Below are positions 42,958 to 54,189 of a stretch of 64,000 nt of DNA, piece by piece. The stretch's first letter is position 1; every line of letters begins with the position of its first letter. Where the stretch lies: assembly GCA_963932465.1 (NCBI GenBank), contig OZ010788.1, forward strand, positions 667,514,484 through 667,578,483, read 5' to 3'. This DNA comes from Maratus speciosus. Its lineage: Eukaryota > Arthropoda > Arachnida > Araneae > Salticidae. A program made the position numbers and the translations under genes. The notes under the pieces are model-generated. The model did no database searches. It was not told where the DNA came from and saw only the letters and a list, made by a program, of their open reading frames with translations.

Positions 42958-45538
42958 TGTTAGGCGTAATTTACTTATTTTTAAGAAATTTTCATTTTAA
43001 AATATGTTATTTGTACACAGCACGCGCCCCCTCCCCCCATTTTTTTGTATATCATTAATAGCTTAGTTCTAGTCAAAATTTTTCATTGTGCACTTTCTTT
43101 ATTTTTAAGAGTTCAGTTTAAAGTCAGTTGTGTTTTCTAAAATTAATAAAAATAAATAAATAAATAAAAGTAATTTAATAAATTAAGCACCCTTTCTTTT
43201 TATTAATTTCTCGTACTTAAATTATGTTACAACATGTAAATGTTGTTATTCAAAAACATTCCTCTATTTTTCTGTAAATAAAACCTTTTCTTTTGGGATA
43301 CTCTCTCACAAAAAAAAAATCTCCCTTTTCTCTCTTTTACTAGCAAACGTGGGGTAAATGGTCAGCTGTGTTCAGAAATAATTGGGACCACACACGTTTA
43401 CATTTTAAACACAGGATTATTGTGTGGGAATGCTATTTTTCTCATAGCATACCAGCCCCTTTTACAATGCAGTTTTATGACTTTGTTTACGAAAAACAAT
43501 TTTTTAAGCAGGTGCAAGTATTGCCTGGGCTTCTGAGATTTGAGTTCACGTGATCTCCCCGTGGTTAGAGGGACATAGCAACGAGATGTTCTTGGCATTA
43601 GGTAGGGAAATTGACCAATGAAAACAGTTTTCGCCTCCACCCTTTATTGCTTCCTGGGAAGTAACGCGGGAAGAATTGAGGGGACGCGAGAAGCGAGCGC
43701 GTGGTTTTTTGGTCGTGTAGCGTTTTTTTTTTAGAGGGGTCCTGAGTGCAGTAAGATGTGAAACAACATAAAATTTTGAGGGGCCAAAGGGGCCCGGAAA
43801 ACCCCCCCCCCTTTTTGTCGAGGCATGAAACAATTTTTATTAAGGATTCGCTTTTGAGACCTAAGACAGAGAAGATATCTCTTGCGAGTAAAGAGTATGA
43901 ATTGAATTGAAAGTGCTTTTCGTTTTTTTTTAAATGAACGGTAAGCGAGCGCGGCTTTAGAAGGTGCATCTTTCGACTGTACTGGTAAGCTGGATATACC
44001 TGGCTGCTGACCGAGCATCGGACAAGTAAAAAAATGCCCTGTTATCAGATTCTGTGAAATAGAGATCCAAGATAAATCGTGAGCATGCGAAGCAAGACGT
44101 TAGCGTTCCGCTCCCTTATTTGCTAAACATTGATTTATCCTAGAAATATATCACGGAGGATGCCGGCTAGTTTAAAGTTGAAGCAAAACAACTCCAGCTA
44201 CTTCCACGGAGAGCGAGATTGGCTCCTGACTTCAAATTCCAGAACGATTTCCTAACTCATCGGGTTAAGCTGCGTACCGAAGGAAGTGTGTGGGGTGTAG
44301 CCCACCCCCTGAAACTATTTTCAAGATAAGGAGTTTTTTCTACTACAGAAAACAAAAAAAAACACTGCCAGTTAAGATATGGTCGTCAAAGAAAAGTCAT
44401 CTAAAAAATTGTGTTTAAGATAACTGTTAAAAGAAAATAGAATAATTTGTGGTGTACCATGTCGGAAACCTACTATGGATTACATTGGGTATGTTAAGTT
44501 TTTTTTTCTCTTGTTCCATTATAACGTAATGATTGATTATCTTTGTTTTAAAAGTAGCAATCTATATAATTGAAGCCAGAAAATGTCAACATGATAAAAA
44601 TCTGTCCTATTAATGTTAGAATATTTACAATATCATTTGTTAATTGTGTTAACTTGAGAAATAAGTTTTGAAACACCTGTATGTATAAGAGTTTAAACTC
44701 CCTATGAAGAATTAAATTTAATTTTAATCTTATTCTCTTGACTTGTATCTATTTTCGCACTGCTAAAAGTATTCTTCAATAAAGTAACTTCACTAGGTTT
44801 AAATAAGTAAATATACTTTAAAAAACAGAAATAATGAGAATAAATGTTTCAGTTCAAATTAACCCAAGAAGAAGTAGAAATGGTCTGTTTCTCTAAAATT
44901 AATTATATATTAATTTAAAAAATAAAGATTTAAAAGTAATCATTAATAAATTGAAGAATATAGAGAATATGAACAGTGTTTCTTCTAGTTTTTTTGTTGT
45001 AATGAAGGTAAACAGCTTAAGTTAACTAAAATTTTCAATTTTACACACCTTTACAATTTAATGGATTTAGCCACATTACGATCACAGCCCATAGAGTTAG
45101 ATTCTTTTTATGTATGACTTTGAAGCTTGTTTTCATATCTCAGCTCTTGACTGTGAACTTATTCAAAATTCTCAAATTAATCTACCTTTTCAGTTCATTC
45201 ATATTCCTTTAAGTGATTTGTCTTGCGGTATGTTTAAATTTCATTTAATTAATTATATTCATCTCTTTTTAAGTGATTTTCTCTGGTCATGCATGAATAT
45301 TCTGACTCTATGACAATTGTTGGGGTTGATCTGAGCAGATAAATTGAGAACCCTGTATTTGCTTTAGTATTTTGTTGCAGTTTTAAAATTCTTTAAGTGT
45401 GGCATTGATATCTTAGTGTTAAAGTTTTCTTTTACAGTAATTCTGTAATTCAGCTAGAAGTTATTGTTATAATTTTATATACAGGATTCAATCTAGGTGG
45501 AAATTTAACTGCTCAGAGAAAAAAAAAAACCCATAACA
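42958..45538 (+). repeat. 3' LTR
   Basis: 2,581 bp. Matches the 5' LTR from TGTTAGGCG to CCATAACA. The C run at 43802-43811 is two bases longer than in the 5' LTR; no substitution was noticed on reading. Followed by the AAGC target duplication. Confidence 0.96.
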
Positions 45539-45542
45539 AAGC

Positions 45543-46495
45543 TATTATTATCTGTTATTATAAAATATAGCATTACTATATTAGTACAGCAGTCTTTAGT
45601 AGAATTTTTACATATTTATTGCATCACTGTTAATTAATAGATATTTAATCATTTTATTTATTGCATAGATTTACCGTTTCATCATCATTTTACTTTTTTT
45701 TTCATCTCTTCATTTTATTTTAATCTTAAAAAAAGATAATGAAAAGTTTCATAAGAAACGTTAATGAAAATATTTCATTAAAGCACATTATAAAATTTTC
45801 TAATAAAAAACAGCTTACTGACATAATCTTAAAAGAATTGACAAAATTGTTGCATCGGCTCTCTTTAAAGATAAAAAAGCGGAGGCAACTAAAAAATCAA
45901 TTTCATATTTTAAGAAAAAGAAACTTTAACTAGAAATGATTAGTAATTTAAATTAAAATACAGCGTTTCACGAGCTTCGAACGCTTTTCGTAAATTTAAT
46001 AAAATTTCAATTATACGGAGATTATAAATTAAATAATCTTGCAAGCGTGTTCTCATCCATAGCTTAAAGTTTTTGTAAAGATCACTCCTTCAAATTAAAT
46101 TTCCACACCATTATCCGTTTCTCTATGAAAATTCTTGCCGCCTTTCCATAAAACTCATTAAAAGTATTCTGAATGTCTAATCCTACAGCTTTGTTGGTTA
46201 AAAATAAATTATTTCTAAATAGGAAGTATAAATAACACATGTATATAAATAAGCCCCGTAGTAGAAACTTATAAAAATTGTCTTTTCCACTTGTTGTATA
46301 GACGTATATGTACATAACTGTCAAATTCCGATATTTTCCCAGATCATTGTGTAAATTTGATCCAAATCAAATAAATACCTTAACGGACCAGAAAAAGTAT
46401 GTGATGAAATGTGTCTTTATTATGTGTTGAAGAGTTCGAATTTAAAACTCGTGTATATGACTTAAGTCAGTTTTACAAAGTGCACTGGAATGATG
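45543..46495. other. AT-rich flank of the retrotransposon
   Basis: No element recognised. A 64-codon Lys/Arg-rich ORF at 45739-45933 is not supported as a gene. Confidence 0.45.
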
Positions 46496-46835
46496 CAGTG
46501 TTACCTGTGGACTACATTTTTAAAATTCAAATTTCTTGATTGTCACCACTTTTTTGAAAAGGCAAAATTCCCCTTGTTTCCTCCTCGAGTACTATGTCAT
46601 TAACCCTCTGTCTACCAGAAGGGTCCAATGGACCCGACATGTATATTCAAAATATCTATTCAAACCAGAAAATTTCTTCAAAACAAACTAAATGTATAAA
46701 TCAGACAATAATAAGTTAAATAAACAAATTAAATAGTTTTAAGTAAAAATTCTGGTGTAGAATGTTTTTATAAAACTTGAGTAAAATTTCCGATAGTTCT
46801 AGGGTTAAATAAGGCGAATTTTCGCACTTCATAAA
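46496..46835. mobile_element. hAT-like MITE, interrupted and truncated
   Basis: CAGTGTTACCTGTGGACTAC, then TTGTCACCACTTTTTTGAAA match 12974-13163. It is cut at ...TATGTCATTAA by the element 46600-46808 and resumes as TTAAATAAGGCGAATTTT. The right end is lost where family A copy 5 begins. Confidence 0.82.
46600..46808. mobile_element. TTAA-bounded element with proven empty site
   Basis: 209 bp. Left TTAACCCTCTGTCTACC; reversed right TTAACCCTAGAACTATCGG. CCCTAGAA is the piggyBac terminus. TTAA is duplicated. The paralogue at about 13075 reads GTCATTAAATAAGGC uninterrupted. A subterminal hairpin GGGTCCAATGGACCC lies at the left. Core ACCAGAAAATTTC pairs with AAAATTCTGGTG. Confidence 0.9.
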
Positions 46836-47043
46836 ACAACCCTTAATTCTCGCTCCCGTGATATTCACGGGCTGTGTCTATTATTCAGATCGTCTGATTC
46901 CCACCTGTTTTATGAAATATTGTAATAGGCTTTATTATGGTATCATTTTACCTGTCATTATATAAGGTGGATATTTCTTTTTCAAAAAAGTGGTGCCAAT
47001 AAGCAATTTCAATTTTTAAACCGTAATTTAATGCGACCTTTAA
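46836..47043 (-). mobile_element. TTAA-bounded element, family A, copy 5
   Basis: Reverse orientation. CCCTTAATTCTCGCTCCCG near the left (outer TTAA mutated to ACAA) to CCGTAATTTAATGCGACC and TTAA at 47040-47043, where the next element begins. As with copy 2, the right end is shared with another TTAA element. Confidence 0.8.
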
Positions 47044-47263
47044 ACCTCTCGCTGCGCAACCCGAGATAGTCTCGTGCATGTATTTTTCCGTCTAATTAAT
47101 ACCATTTGGTTGTTCCCACCAGTTATGTTTTAGCGAAAACTTTGATTTAATCAGGACATTTTCCCCGATTACGATAGTCAAAAATTTCTGATTTAAAGAA
47201 CCGGTGATAAAAGATTAAAAATTCTGTAAAAGACGTTCATCGCTTACGCAGCGAGAGGGTTAA
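47040..47263. mobile_element. TTAA-bounded element
   Basis: 224 bp. Left TTAAACCTCTCGCTGCGCAA; reversed right TTAACCCTCTCGCTGCGTAA. Core CCCACCAGTTATG pairs with AACCGGTGATA. The matching CTCTCGCTGCG in both arms is unique to this copy in the window. Confidence 0.88.
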
Positions 47264-47297
47264 AGTGTAAAAAAAAAAAAAAAAAACTCAATTTAAC

Positions 47298-47466
47298 CAG
47301 TGCTGCCGCATGTGGCTATTTTTTTACTTAGGCACTCTGGATTCTCGCTAGTAAGTTTTAATAGCTATCGTTGCTTTATAAGATGTTGGATGAAATTGCT
47401 ATTCAAAATTTTCTGGTGCAAATTCAATATTCCGAAATAAAAAATCTGCTAGTTGCACCAACACTG
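47298..47466. mobile_element. hAT-like MITE
   Basis: Begins CAGTGCTGCCGCATGTGGC, ends TTGCACCAACACTG. Flanking 8-mers AATTTAAC and AATTTAGC agree at 7 of 8 places. Core TCGCTAGTAAGTTTTAATAG with TTTTCTGGTGCAAATTC. Same family as 22095-22488. Confidence 0.8.
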
Positions 47467-47759
47467 AATTTAGCTGCACTTTTTTTTTCATTAAACTTAT
47501 AAAATTAAAACTCTATTAAAAATTCTGGTACAGAGAGCTATTAAAATTAAGTAGTATAAAAAGTACCTCTTGCCCCTCTAGAAGTTCAAATTCTTTTCTT
47601 TCATGCAAAACAAAAAATTCACTTCATAACTAAATTATACGATCAATTATATATTTTTTATATAATTTTTTATTTCTGTCTTTGATAAGAAAGAAAATAT
47701 TATTGAAAATTCAAACAATTTATAATTCACTTTATAAAAGCAGAGACGACTATTTTTAG

Positions 47760-48130
47760 GATACGAGGAATTGAAAAAGGGCTTCTGAAAATAAATTCAA
47801 AGAAATGTTTGCACAGATATTACAAATAATGCAAAAGAAAGGTACTCGTATATCTTTTCAACTGTGTTGAAAACTTTACAAATCTGAAGAAATAAATTCC
47901 CTTATTGCAACAATATGAACCGAGATAGAAATCGCGAAAACTCAATTTGTTCAGATGCAACAGGTTACATACTAGTGAAATTCAGAAAAATTAAATTTTG
48001 ATTCGACGTAGAACAAAAAATGGAAGCTTTAAATGTAAAAGAATTGCCAAAATAAAAATCTTTTAGAATTTTTGAGAATTCAGAGAACAAATATTGATAA
48101 AAAAAAAATCATTTAGAAGAAGGAAAAAGA
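47760..48130 (-). repeat. dispersed repeat, inverted partner of 23500-23880
   Basis: Reverse complement shares GTTCTCTGAATTCTCAAAAATTC, GAACAAATTGAGTTTTC and ACACAGTTGAA(A/G)A blocks in order. Unclassified. Confidence 0.7.
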
Positions 48131-48136
48131 TTAAAA

Positions 48137-48305
48137 CAGGGTTCGCACGCTATTAAGCCACGCCCCATCTCGAAAGGACTCTGCCACCAGTAATCGGACA
48201 AAACTATCCCTTAGCTAATGAATCGTGAAGAAAATCATCTTTATAATAATACTGGTGGCAGAGTCCTTACAAAATGAGGCGTGGCTTAATAGCGTGCGAA
48301 CCCTG
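48137..48305. mobile_element. 169-bp foldback with CAGGG ends
   Basis: CAGGGTTCGCACGCTATTAAG is mirrored exactly at the right end, and GGACTCTGCCACCAGTA pairs with TACTGGTGGCAGAGTCC. The CAGGG end suggests hAT. Only a 5-bp TAAAA is repeated at the flanks. The high arm identity suggests youth. Confidence 0.85.
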
Positions 48306-48926
48306 TAAAAAAGGAAATTGTTTTTTATTTAAGTACGTCTAACTTCAATGTCGATTCAACTATACTATATATATAATAGTGAGTCAACTTTCTGAAGTTT
48401 TGGATCCTAGTATCTAATTGAGGTATTGTGTTCTAATAATTTTTAATATCCTGTGTGTGAAGTACCTTTCTTTAGTTCTTTTGGTTTTTTATCATTTATT
48501 TTCTTTTATGATGCGCTATTAGGAGCTAAATTTTGTCATTTTAGGCTTAATGCCGAAAAAATTGGATGAAATAACGCACCTTCACCATGAATTAACCTGC
48601 AAGATCCTCTGATGATTCTGAGGGTTATTTATAGTTTCTTTTCTTATTTTATATACTGGTTTTCAATGTTCATATCTCGTTCATCTTTAGAATTTTACTA
48701 ATTTGTTCATATAGTTGTGATTTCCGCTTTATAAATAATAAATAAATACTAATATAGTTTGCAGGATCTAAGATTTTTTTCCCTTGATCTTATCGTAAAA
48801 GTTGAATTTCATGAAATCTCTATTATTTTCTCAATGTTCATGCATGGTGTGACACACTGGACCACAATTTCGAATTCTTTGGAATTTTTTTAAAAAGCTA
48901 ATGCGCTGTAATTTCGTTTTATTAAT
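48306..48926. other. non-coding sequence
   Basis: AT-rich, no feature recognised. Confidence 0.45.
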
Positions 48927-49169
48927 AACTAGACAGTATCGTAGATCAATATTAATCCAATATTTCTAAAATATTCTTATAATACTGGTAACATTTACAA
49001 AAACTATCATTATAATTAAACATATGTGGCAGAAAAATCCATATTCATCATTTATCTACGATTTTGATTTGAAGATACTATCTAAAATGGTATATTGATA
49101 TATCAATAAACACTAGACAATATTATAGATCCTTATTAATCGAGTATTTCTAAAATATGGCTACATTTA

Positions 49170-49216
<47 letters not shown>

Positions 49217-49343
49217 TATAATTAAACATATGTGGAAGAAAATTCCATATTCATCTTGCATCCAGAAATTTTATTTGGAGATACTATCTAAAACTGTATA
49301 TTGATATATTAATAAGCACACCACACAATATTACAGATCCATA

Positions 49344-49551
49344 TTAACACTAGAACGCCCGGAAGGAGCCTATCCGACTCCGACCATATGATTAAATGTC
49401 AACTGGAACCAGAAATTCTTTCATAAAATAAGTTAAATTTAAACTGCGCAGATTTACGGTAAATAAATCAGTCAAAAATTTTTAAATAAAAATTCTGGTG
49501 TCAAATATTTTTATGAAGCGTGAGTAAAATTTCCGGGCGTTCTAGTGTTAA
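49344..49551. mobile_element. TTAA-bounded element in the tandem array
   Basis: 208 bp. Left TTAACACTAGAACGCCCGG is mirrored exactly at the right. The sibling unit at about 49910 reads GATCCATATTAATCCAATA uninterrupted, so the TTAA duplication and the empty site are both visible. Core ACCAGAAATTCTTTCATAA and AAAAATTCTGGTGTC. Confidence 0.93.
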
Positions 49552-49988
49552 TCCAATAGTTCTAAAATATTCTTATAATACTGGTAACACTTACATAAAA
49601 TGCATTATAATTAAACATATGCTGCAGAAAATTCCATATTCATCAGTCATCTACAAATTTGATTTGAAGATACTATCTAAAACGGTATATTGATATATCA
49701 ATAAACACTAGACAATATTATAGATCCTTATCAATCCAGCATTTCTAAAATATTCTTTTAATACATGTAACATTTACAAAAAATATCATTATAATTAAAC
49801 ATGTGTGGCATAAAATTCCATATTTATCTTACATCTACGAATTTTATTTGGAGATACTATTTAAAACTGTATATTGATATATTAATAAGCACACCAGACA
49901 ATATTACAGATCCATATTAATCCAATATTTCTAAATCATTCTTATAATACTGGTAACATTTACAAAACATACATTATAATTAAACATA

Positions 49989-50149
49989 CATAGCTACCAA
50001 CTTGTACGGATTTTTCTTACCACTAAAATTTAAAAGAAATTTTTGCTTTACTGAGTCGTTAAAAATCGACAGATTTCGACGATTCAATTAGACAAAATTT
50101 GCTTTTAAATTTTACTGGTAAGAAAAATCCGTACAAGTTGGCAGCTATG
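49989..50149. mobile_element. CATAGC foldback in the tandem array
   Basis: Ends CATAGCTACCAACTTGTACGG and, reversed, CATAGCTGCCAACTTGTACGG. AACATA flanks both sides (49983-49988, 50150-50155). Core TTACCACTAAAATTTAAAAG pairs with TTTTAAATTTTACTGGTAA. Sibling array units supply the empty site (AATTAAACATATG). Confidence 0.92.
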
Positions 50150-50194
50150 AACATATGCGGCAGATAATTTCATATTCATCATTCATCTACGACT

Positions 50195-50559
50195 TTGATT
50201 TCAAGATACCATCTAAAAGTGTATATTGATATATTAATAAACACATCCAAGTGGGATTCACGTTCCAACTTGCGTGTTTGTTTTTATTCAGCATATCTGG
50301 TGCTGAAATGCAGCCTTACACGAAACGCATTTGCATTATCGAATACCTTTCCTGTTATTTGCGAGCAAGAGGGCGAAGATCGATATTCTTTTGGTTCTTG
50401 TTTACTTGTTAGCCAAACACTCTTCCTTCCTCACGTATTTGTGCCCTTCGCTCCTTTACTCCCCAAAGCCTTTCAGATAGAACCAGTAGTAGATTAGTAG
50501 TAGAATAGAATAATCCTTTCAACCGTGTTACATCAGCATGGCATAAATAAATTAATCCT
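50195..50559. other. GC-richer segment with a 100-codon ORF of unknown nature
   Basis: ORF 50195-50497 on the plus strand; the part after about 50260 is richer in GC than its surroundings. No domain recognised and no splice signals evaluated with confidence. Could be a transposon remnant. Confidence 0.25.
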
Positions 50560-51800
50560 TTGCGCTTTGTTGGAACCTAACCTCACCCCATAAAAACACA
50601 TCCATGGATAAATAAAATATTTCCCTTCGTAGTTGAAGAACAAAGTATTTATTGCATCTTTATATGGTAGAAATGAAGGATTAGAATATTATTAATCCCC
50701 GACGAGTATAACTCGACGACGAATTAATTTGAAGGACGAATATATCTCATCATGACTTTTGTGCCAAATAGTCAAATGCTGAGATTTACTCGATTGAAAA
50801 TGTTTGAAAATGTTTCTGTATCACAAATTTGCAGTTTCTAATTCAAAATGTATTTTATTATAATTTTATCCATTTCAATATTTCAACTTAACCTCATTCT
50901 ATAAAAACACATCTATGGATAAATAAAATATCTCCCTTTGTAGTTGAAGAACAAAGTATTTATTGGATCTTTATATGGTAGAAAAGAGGGGTTAGAATAA
51001 CATTAATCCCTGATGAGTCTAGCTCGACGACGAATATAGGTTGTCCTTTTTTTCGTGCGAAATAGTAAAATGCCGAGGTCATTCGACTAAAGATGTTGAA
51101 AATGTTTCTGTGCCGCAAAATTTGCAGCATCTAATTCAAAATATACTATTTAATTATAATTTTTAAGTTTTCGTATTACAGGTTTCTTTTTCAATTACAG
51201 TTTTTATTTATTACCTTTTATTCTCCAATTACAGTTTTCGTGGTTGAAGAACAAAGTATTTATTACATCTTTATATGGTAGAAAAGAAGGATTACAATAA
51301 TATTAATCCCCGACGAGTATACCTCGACGACGAATTAATTCGGGCGAATAGAGGTTGTCATGTTTTTCGTGCCAAGTAGTAAAATACCGAGTTTTGCTCG
51401 TCATCCGACTAAAGATGCTGAGAATGTTTCTATACCCCAAAATTTGTAGTTTGTAATTCAAAAAATATTTAATTATAATTCTATCAATTTCAATATTTTA
51501 ACCTAACCTCACACCATAAAAAGACATTCACGGGCAAATAAAACATTTCCTTACGCAGTTGAAGTACAAAGTATTTATTGCATCATCATATGGTAGAAAA
51601 GAAGGATTATAATATTATTAATCCCTGACGAGTATAGCTCGACGAAGAATTAATTTGAATGACAAATATAGCTCGTCATGCTTTTCGTTCAAAATAGTAA
51701 TGCCGAGTTTTACTCATCGTCCGACTAAACATGTTGAAAATGTTTCTGTATCACAAAATTTGTAGTTTCTAATTCAAAATATATTTTATTACAATATTTT
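50560..51800 (+). repeat. tandem array of ~310-bp units
   Basis: GTTGAAG(A/T)ACAAAGTATTTATT recurs at about 50632, 50942, 51243 and 51558. Each unit also has CTTTATATGGTAGAAA, TTAATCCC(C/T)GA(C/T)GAGT and CTCGACGACGAAT. A more diverged copy is at 53165-53480. Confidence 0.88.
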
Positions 51801-52870
51801 TTTAACTAACAAAATGTATGAATCATAAATTAAAACATATTAGTTGCGTTGCATCTCGATGTGTGGCCATTTACACTGCGTTCCTATATCTAATGAAAAA
51901 TAAATCCAATATAATTGTACATTTAGAAGAAAAAAAGGTATAACAGTAATTTGATTAAATATAGATACTAAATTTCAAGAAAAAGCGTATTTATAATGTA
52001 GGTTAAGCAGAAATTGCAATAATTAAATTTTGCAGATCTCGTGATTTTTCATGCAAATCTTTGTCAAATATATATTGTTGTTTTAAGATGTTTTTTCTAA
52101 TTTTGGAGCTTCTGAAATGAAAATGACGTCACTTTGACAAACTTATAAGATTCTTTTTAGCTTTTTAAATTAAAAAAAATGGTTTGCATGAAAAATATGT
52201 CGTTTTTACTTATTATCTATTTTATTTTTAGCGCCTATGTGAAACGTTTTAATCATTATATTTCCAAAAATAATAAAAAAAAACCAGTATGTTTTTTTAA
52301 ATTCAGTTCTTGAGAATAGGGCTCAATAATTGTTCTCCTAAATATAAGGCGTATAAATACTTCACGTTGGTTGAAAGTAAACCTGAATAATATATACAAT
52401 GTAATGATTAATAAATGTCAATATGTCGGCAGACGACTTTTGTTTCTGTAGTAAATAGAATAATGAAACTTCAATAGGTGAAAATATGTTTTTATCTCTT
52501 AACTCTACTTTGAAAATTTATTAAAATCAAGAATTTTTTACAATCTATTTAAATTCAAAATAATTTCTTGGCAATTTTAATAAGAAAATGACACCATAAA
52601 AATCTAATAATCTCTATGGTTTCCCCTTTTCTCTCTTTTATTCACAAAAAATATTAAGTAATTTAGTTGCCACCATTACAGGAATGTCATTATAAATACA
52701 AAATAATTAATATCTGGAAAACTAATTCAAGTTTTAAAATTTTAAGACTTCCTCGCATCCAAACGGATAACTTGTGTTATTTCGGCATTTAACATTCTAT
52801 ATTCTAGGGAGAAATAGTTGTGAAATCAGTTTAGTAGCTGTAAACAGGCGGGATTTTAATATACTTCTAG
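51801..52870. other. AT-rich non-coding sequence
   Basis: No feature seen. Confidence 0.5.
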
Positions 52871-53012
52871 CATAGCTACGAACTTTTATGCTTTTCTACT
52901 ACCAATATTTTTAAGCAGAAAAAATTTCTTATTTACCTCAAGGTTTTGATGATTAAATATTTTTTTTTTCAGTTAAAAAATAGTGGTAAAAGCATAAAAG
53001 TTTGCAGTTATG
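52871..53012. mobile_element. CATAGC foldback, third copy
   Basis: Ends CATAGCTACGAACTTTTATGC and, reversed, CATAACTGCAAACTTTTATGC. Core CTACTACCAATATTTTTAAG and AAAAAATAGTGGTAAAAGC. No clean target duplication. Confidence 0.75.
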
Positions 53013-53164
53013 CTGCTAAATTATTTTCTTTAATGAAAGAAAAACTACTTTCATGGCACAATTTTTTACGATTAAATCATACCAGAAAAAAGATAATAGA
53101 GAATAGAATAATCTTTTCAGCTGTGTTGCATCAGCATGGCATAAATAATTAATCATCCGCGCTT

Positions 53165-53480
53165 TTGTACGAACCTAACCTCATCCTATAAAAACACACT
53201 CTCTGATAAATAAAATATAACAGTCCTACCAGAAGAACAGGGTATTTATTGTATCTTTATATGGCCGAGTAGAAGGATTAGACTAACATTAAGCTTCTTG
53301 TGGAATAAACGAGTTCGTAGAACCAAAAGTTTAAATCTGGCTTAATGAAAATGGCGCACGAAGAACAGAAGCACGTGTATAATGAAGAACGGAATGATAT
53401 TTGAAACTACGAATGATAACCTTCTTAGTCCTGTTATTTTTGGATTTGAATAACATTAAGCTTCTTGTAAAATATACAAA
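53165..53480 (+). repeat. outlying copy of the 50.6-51.8 kb tandem unit
   Basis: GAACCTAACCTCATCCTATAAAAACACA, CAGGGTATTTATTGTATCTTTATATGG and AGAAGGATTAGA match the array unit, after which the sequence departs. Confidence 0.65.
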
Positions 53481-53604
53481 GTTCGTAGACCTACCATTTT
53501 AATGCTACTGAATAAGAATGAATCTTTAAAAGTTTTGTGTTCGTTGCTAGTTAAGAATCGATTGTTATTTAAAACCAAGCATTGTTAAGCCTTCTATGTT
53601 CCAT

Positions 53605-53920
53605 TAACTTTTTTTTTCTGTTTGAAATCGCGGAGGAATATTCAGCAACATGATCTGGTTGGGTAATATATTTTGCATAATTTGCATATTTAAATTTTAT
53701 TAGCTTGAAAAATAGTCACTAAGTAGTTAAGAACTTTTTATAAGAATAGAGAATGAAGCTTCGCTTTTCGTTATTGTTTTTCAGATTGAAATGTAGAGAA
53801 GGGTTGCGTGTTCAGCAACATGATATGGCTACAAAATGTACTTTGCATTTTTAACGTATTAAAATTTCATATTCTTTGAAACATATTAGTCAGTAGTTAA
53901 GTGATTTTTTTGGTTGGGAT
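53605..53920 (+). repeat. tandem duplication of ~170 bp
   Basis: Two copies share ATTCAGCAACATGAT(C/A)TGG, TTTGCAT and GTAGTTAAG blocks at about 53605-53745 and 53776-53920. Confidence 0.65.
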
Positions 53921-54189
53921 AGGTATTATGTTTCAATAATTTACTGAGAGAAATCCCTACTTAATATCTGGCCTTTGACAATAATGCTGCAGTGTCCATG
54001 GAAACTTATCATTCTTTACTATTTTTAATGAAATTTGAGACAAAAGATAAAGTTAAAATTAATCCCATTAAATGTAAAAAAAAAGTAATTATTCTATGTC
54101 TAAAAATTATGTTTATATCATACTTAAAAAAATTATAACACTGTAAATATTACAAGTAAGACAACATAAACTTCAGTTAAATAAAGGTT

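Larger units (their letters stand above)
32055..45538 (+). mobile_element. complete Ty3/gypsy LTR retrotransposon
   Basis: 13,484 bp. Two LTRs of 2,579 and 2,581 bp begin TGTTAGGCG and end CCATAACA. AAGC flanks both sides (32051-32054, 45539-45542), the target duplication left by integrase. Between the LTRs lie a primer-binding site, gag, a -1 frameshift signal, and pol in the order protease, reverse transcriptase, RNase H, integrase, which defines Ty3/gypsy. No env-like ORF was found. Long LTRs and an approximately 1.9-kb non-coding 3' segment make the element large for its class. The LTRs look identical apart from a C-run length difference (8 versus 10), so the insertion is very young. Confidence 0.97.
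48927..50240 (+). repeat. tandem array of ~190-bp units with two insertions
   Basis: Landmarks ATATTGATAT(A/T)T, ACAATATTA(T/C)AGATCC, AATAC(T)GGTAACATTTAC and ATTATAATTAAACATATG recur at about 48930, 49110, 49320, 49705 and 49885. One unit holds a 42-base A run (49171-49212). One is split by a TTAA element (49344-49551) and one by a CATAGC foldback (49989-50149). Confidence 0.88.

Noticed and set aside
45739..45933. 64-codon Lys/Arg-rich ORF
   Set aside because: AT-rich chance frame; no motif, no neighbours and no splice evidence.
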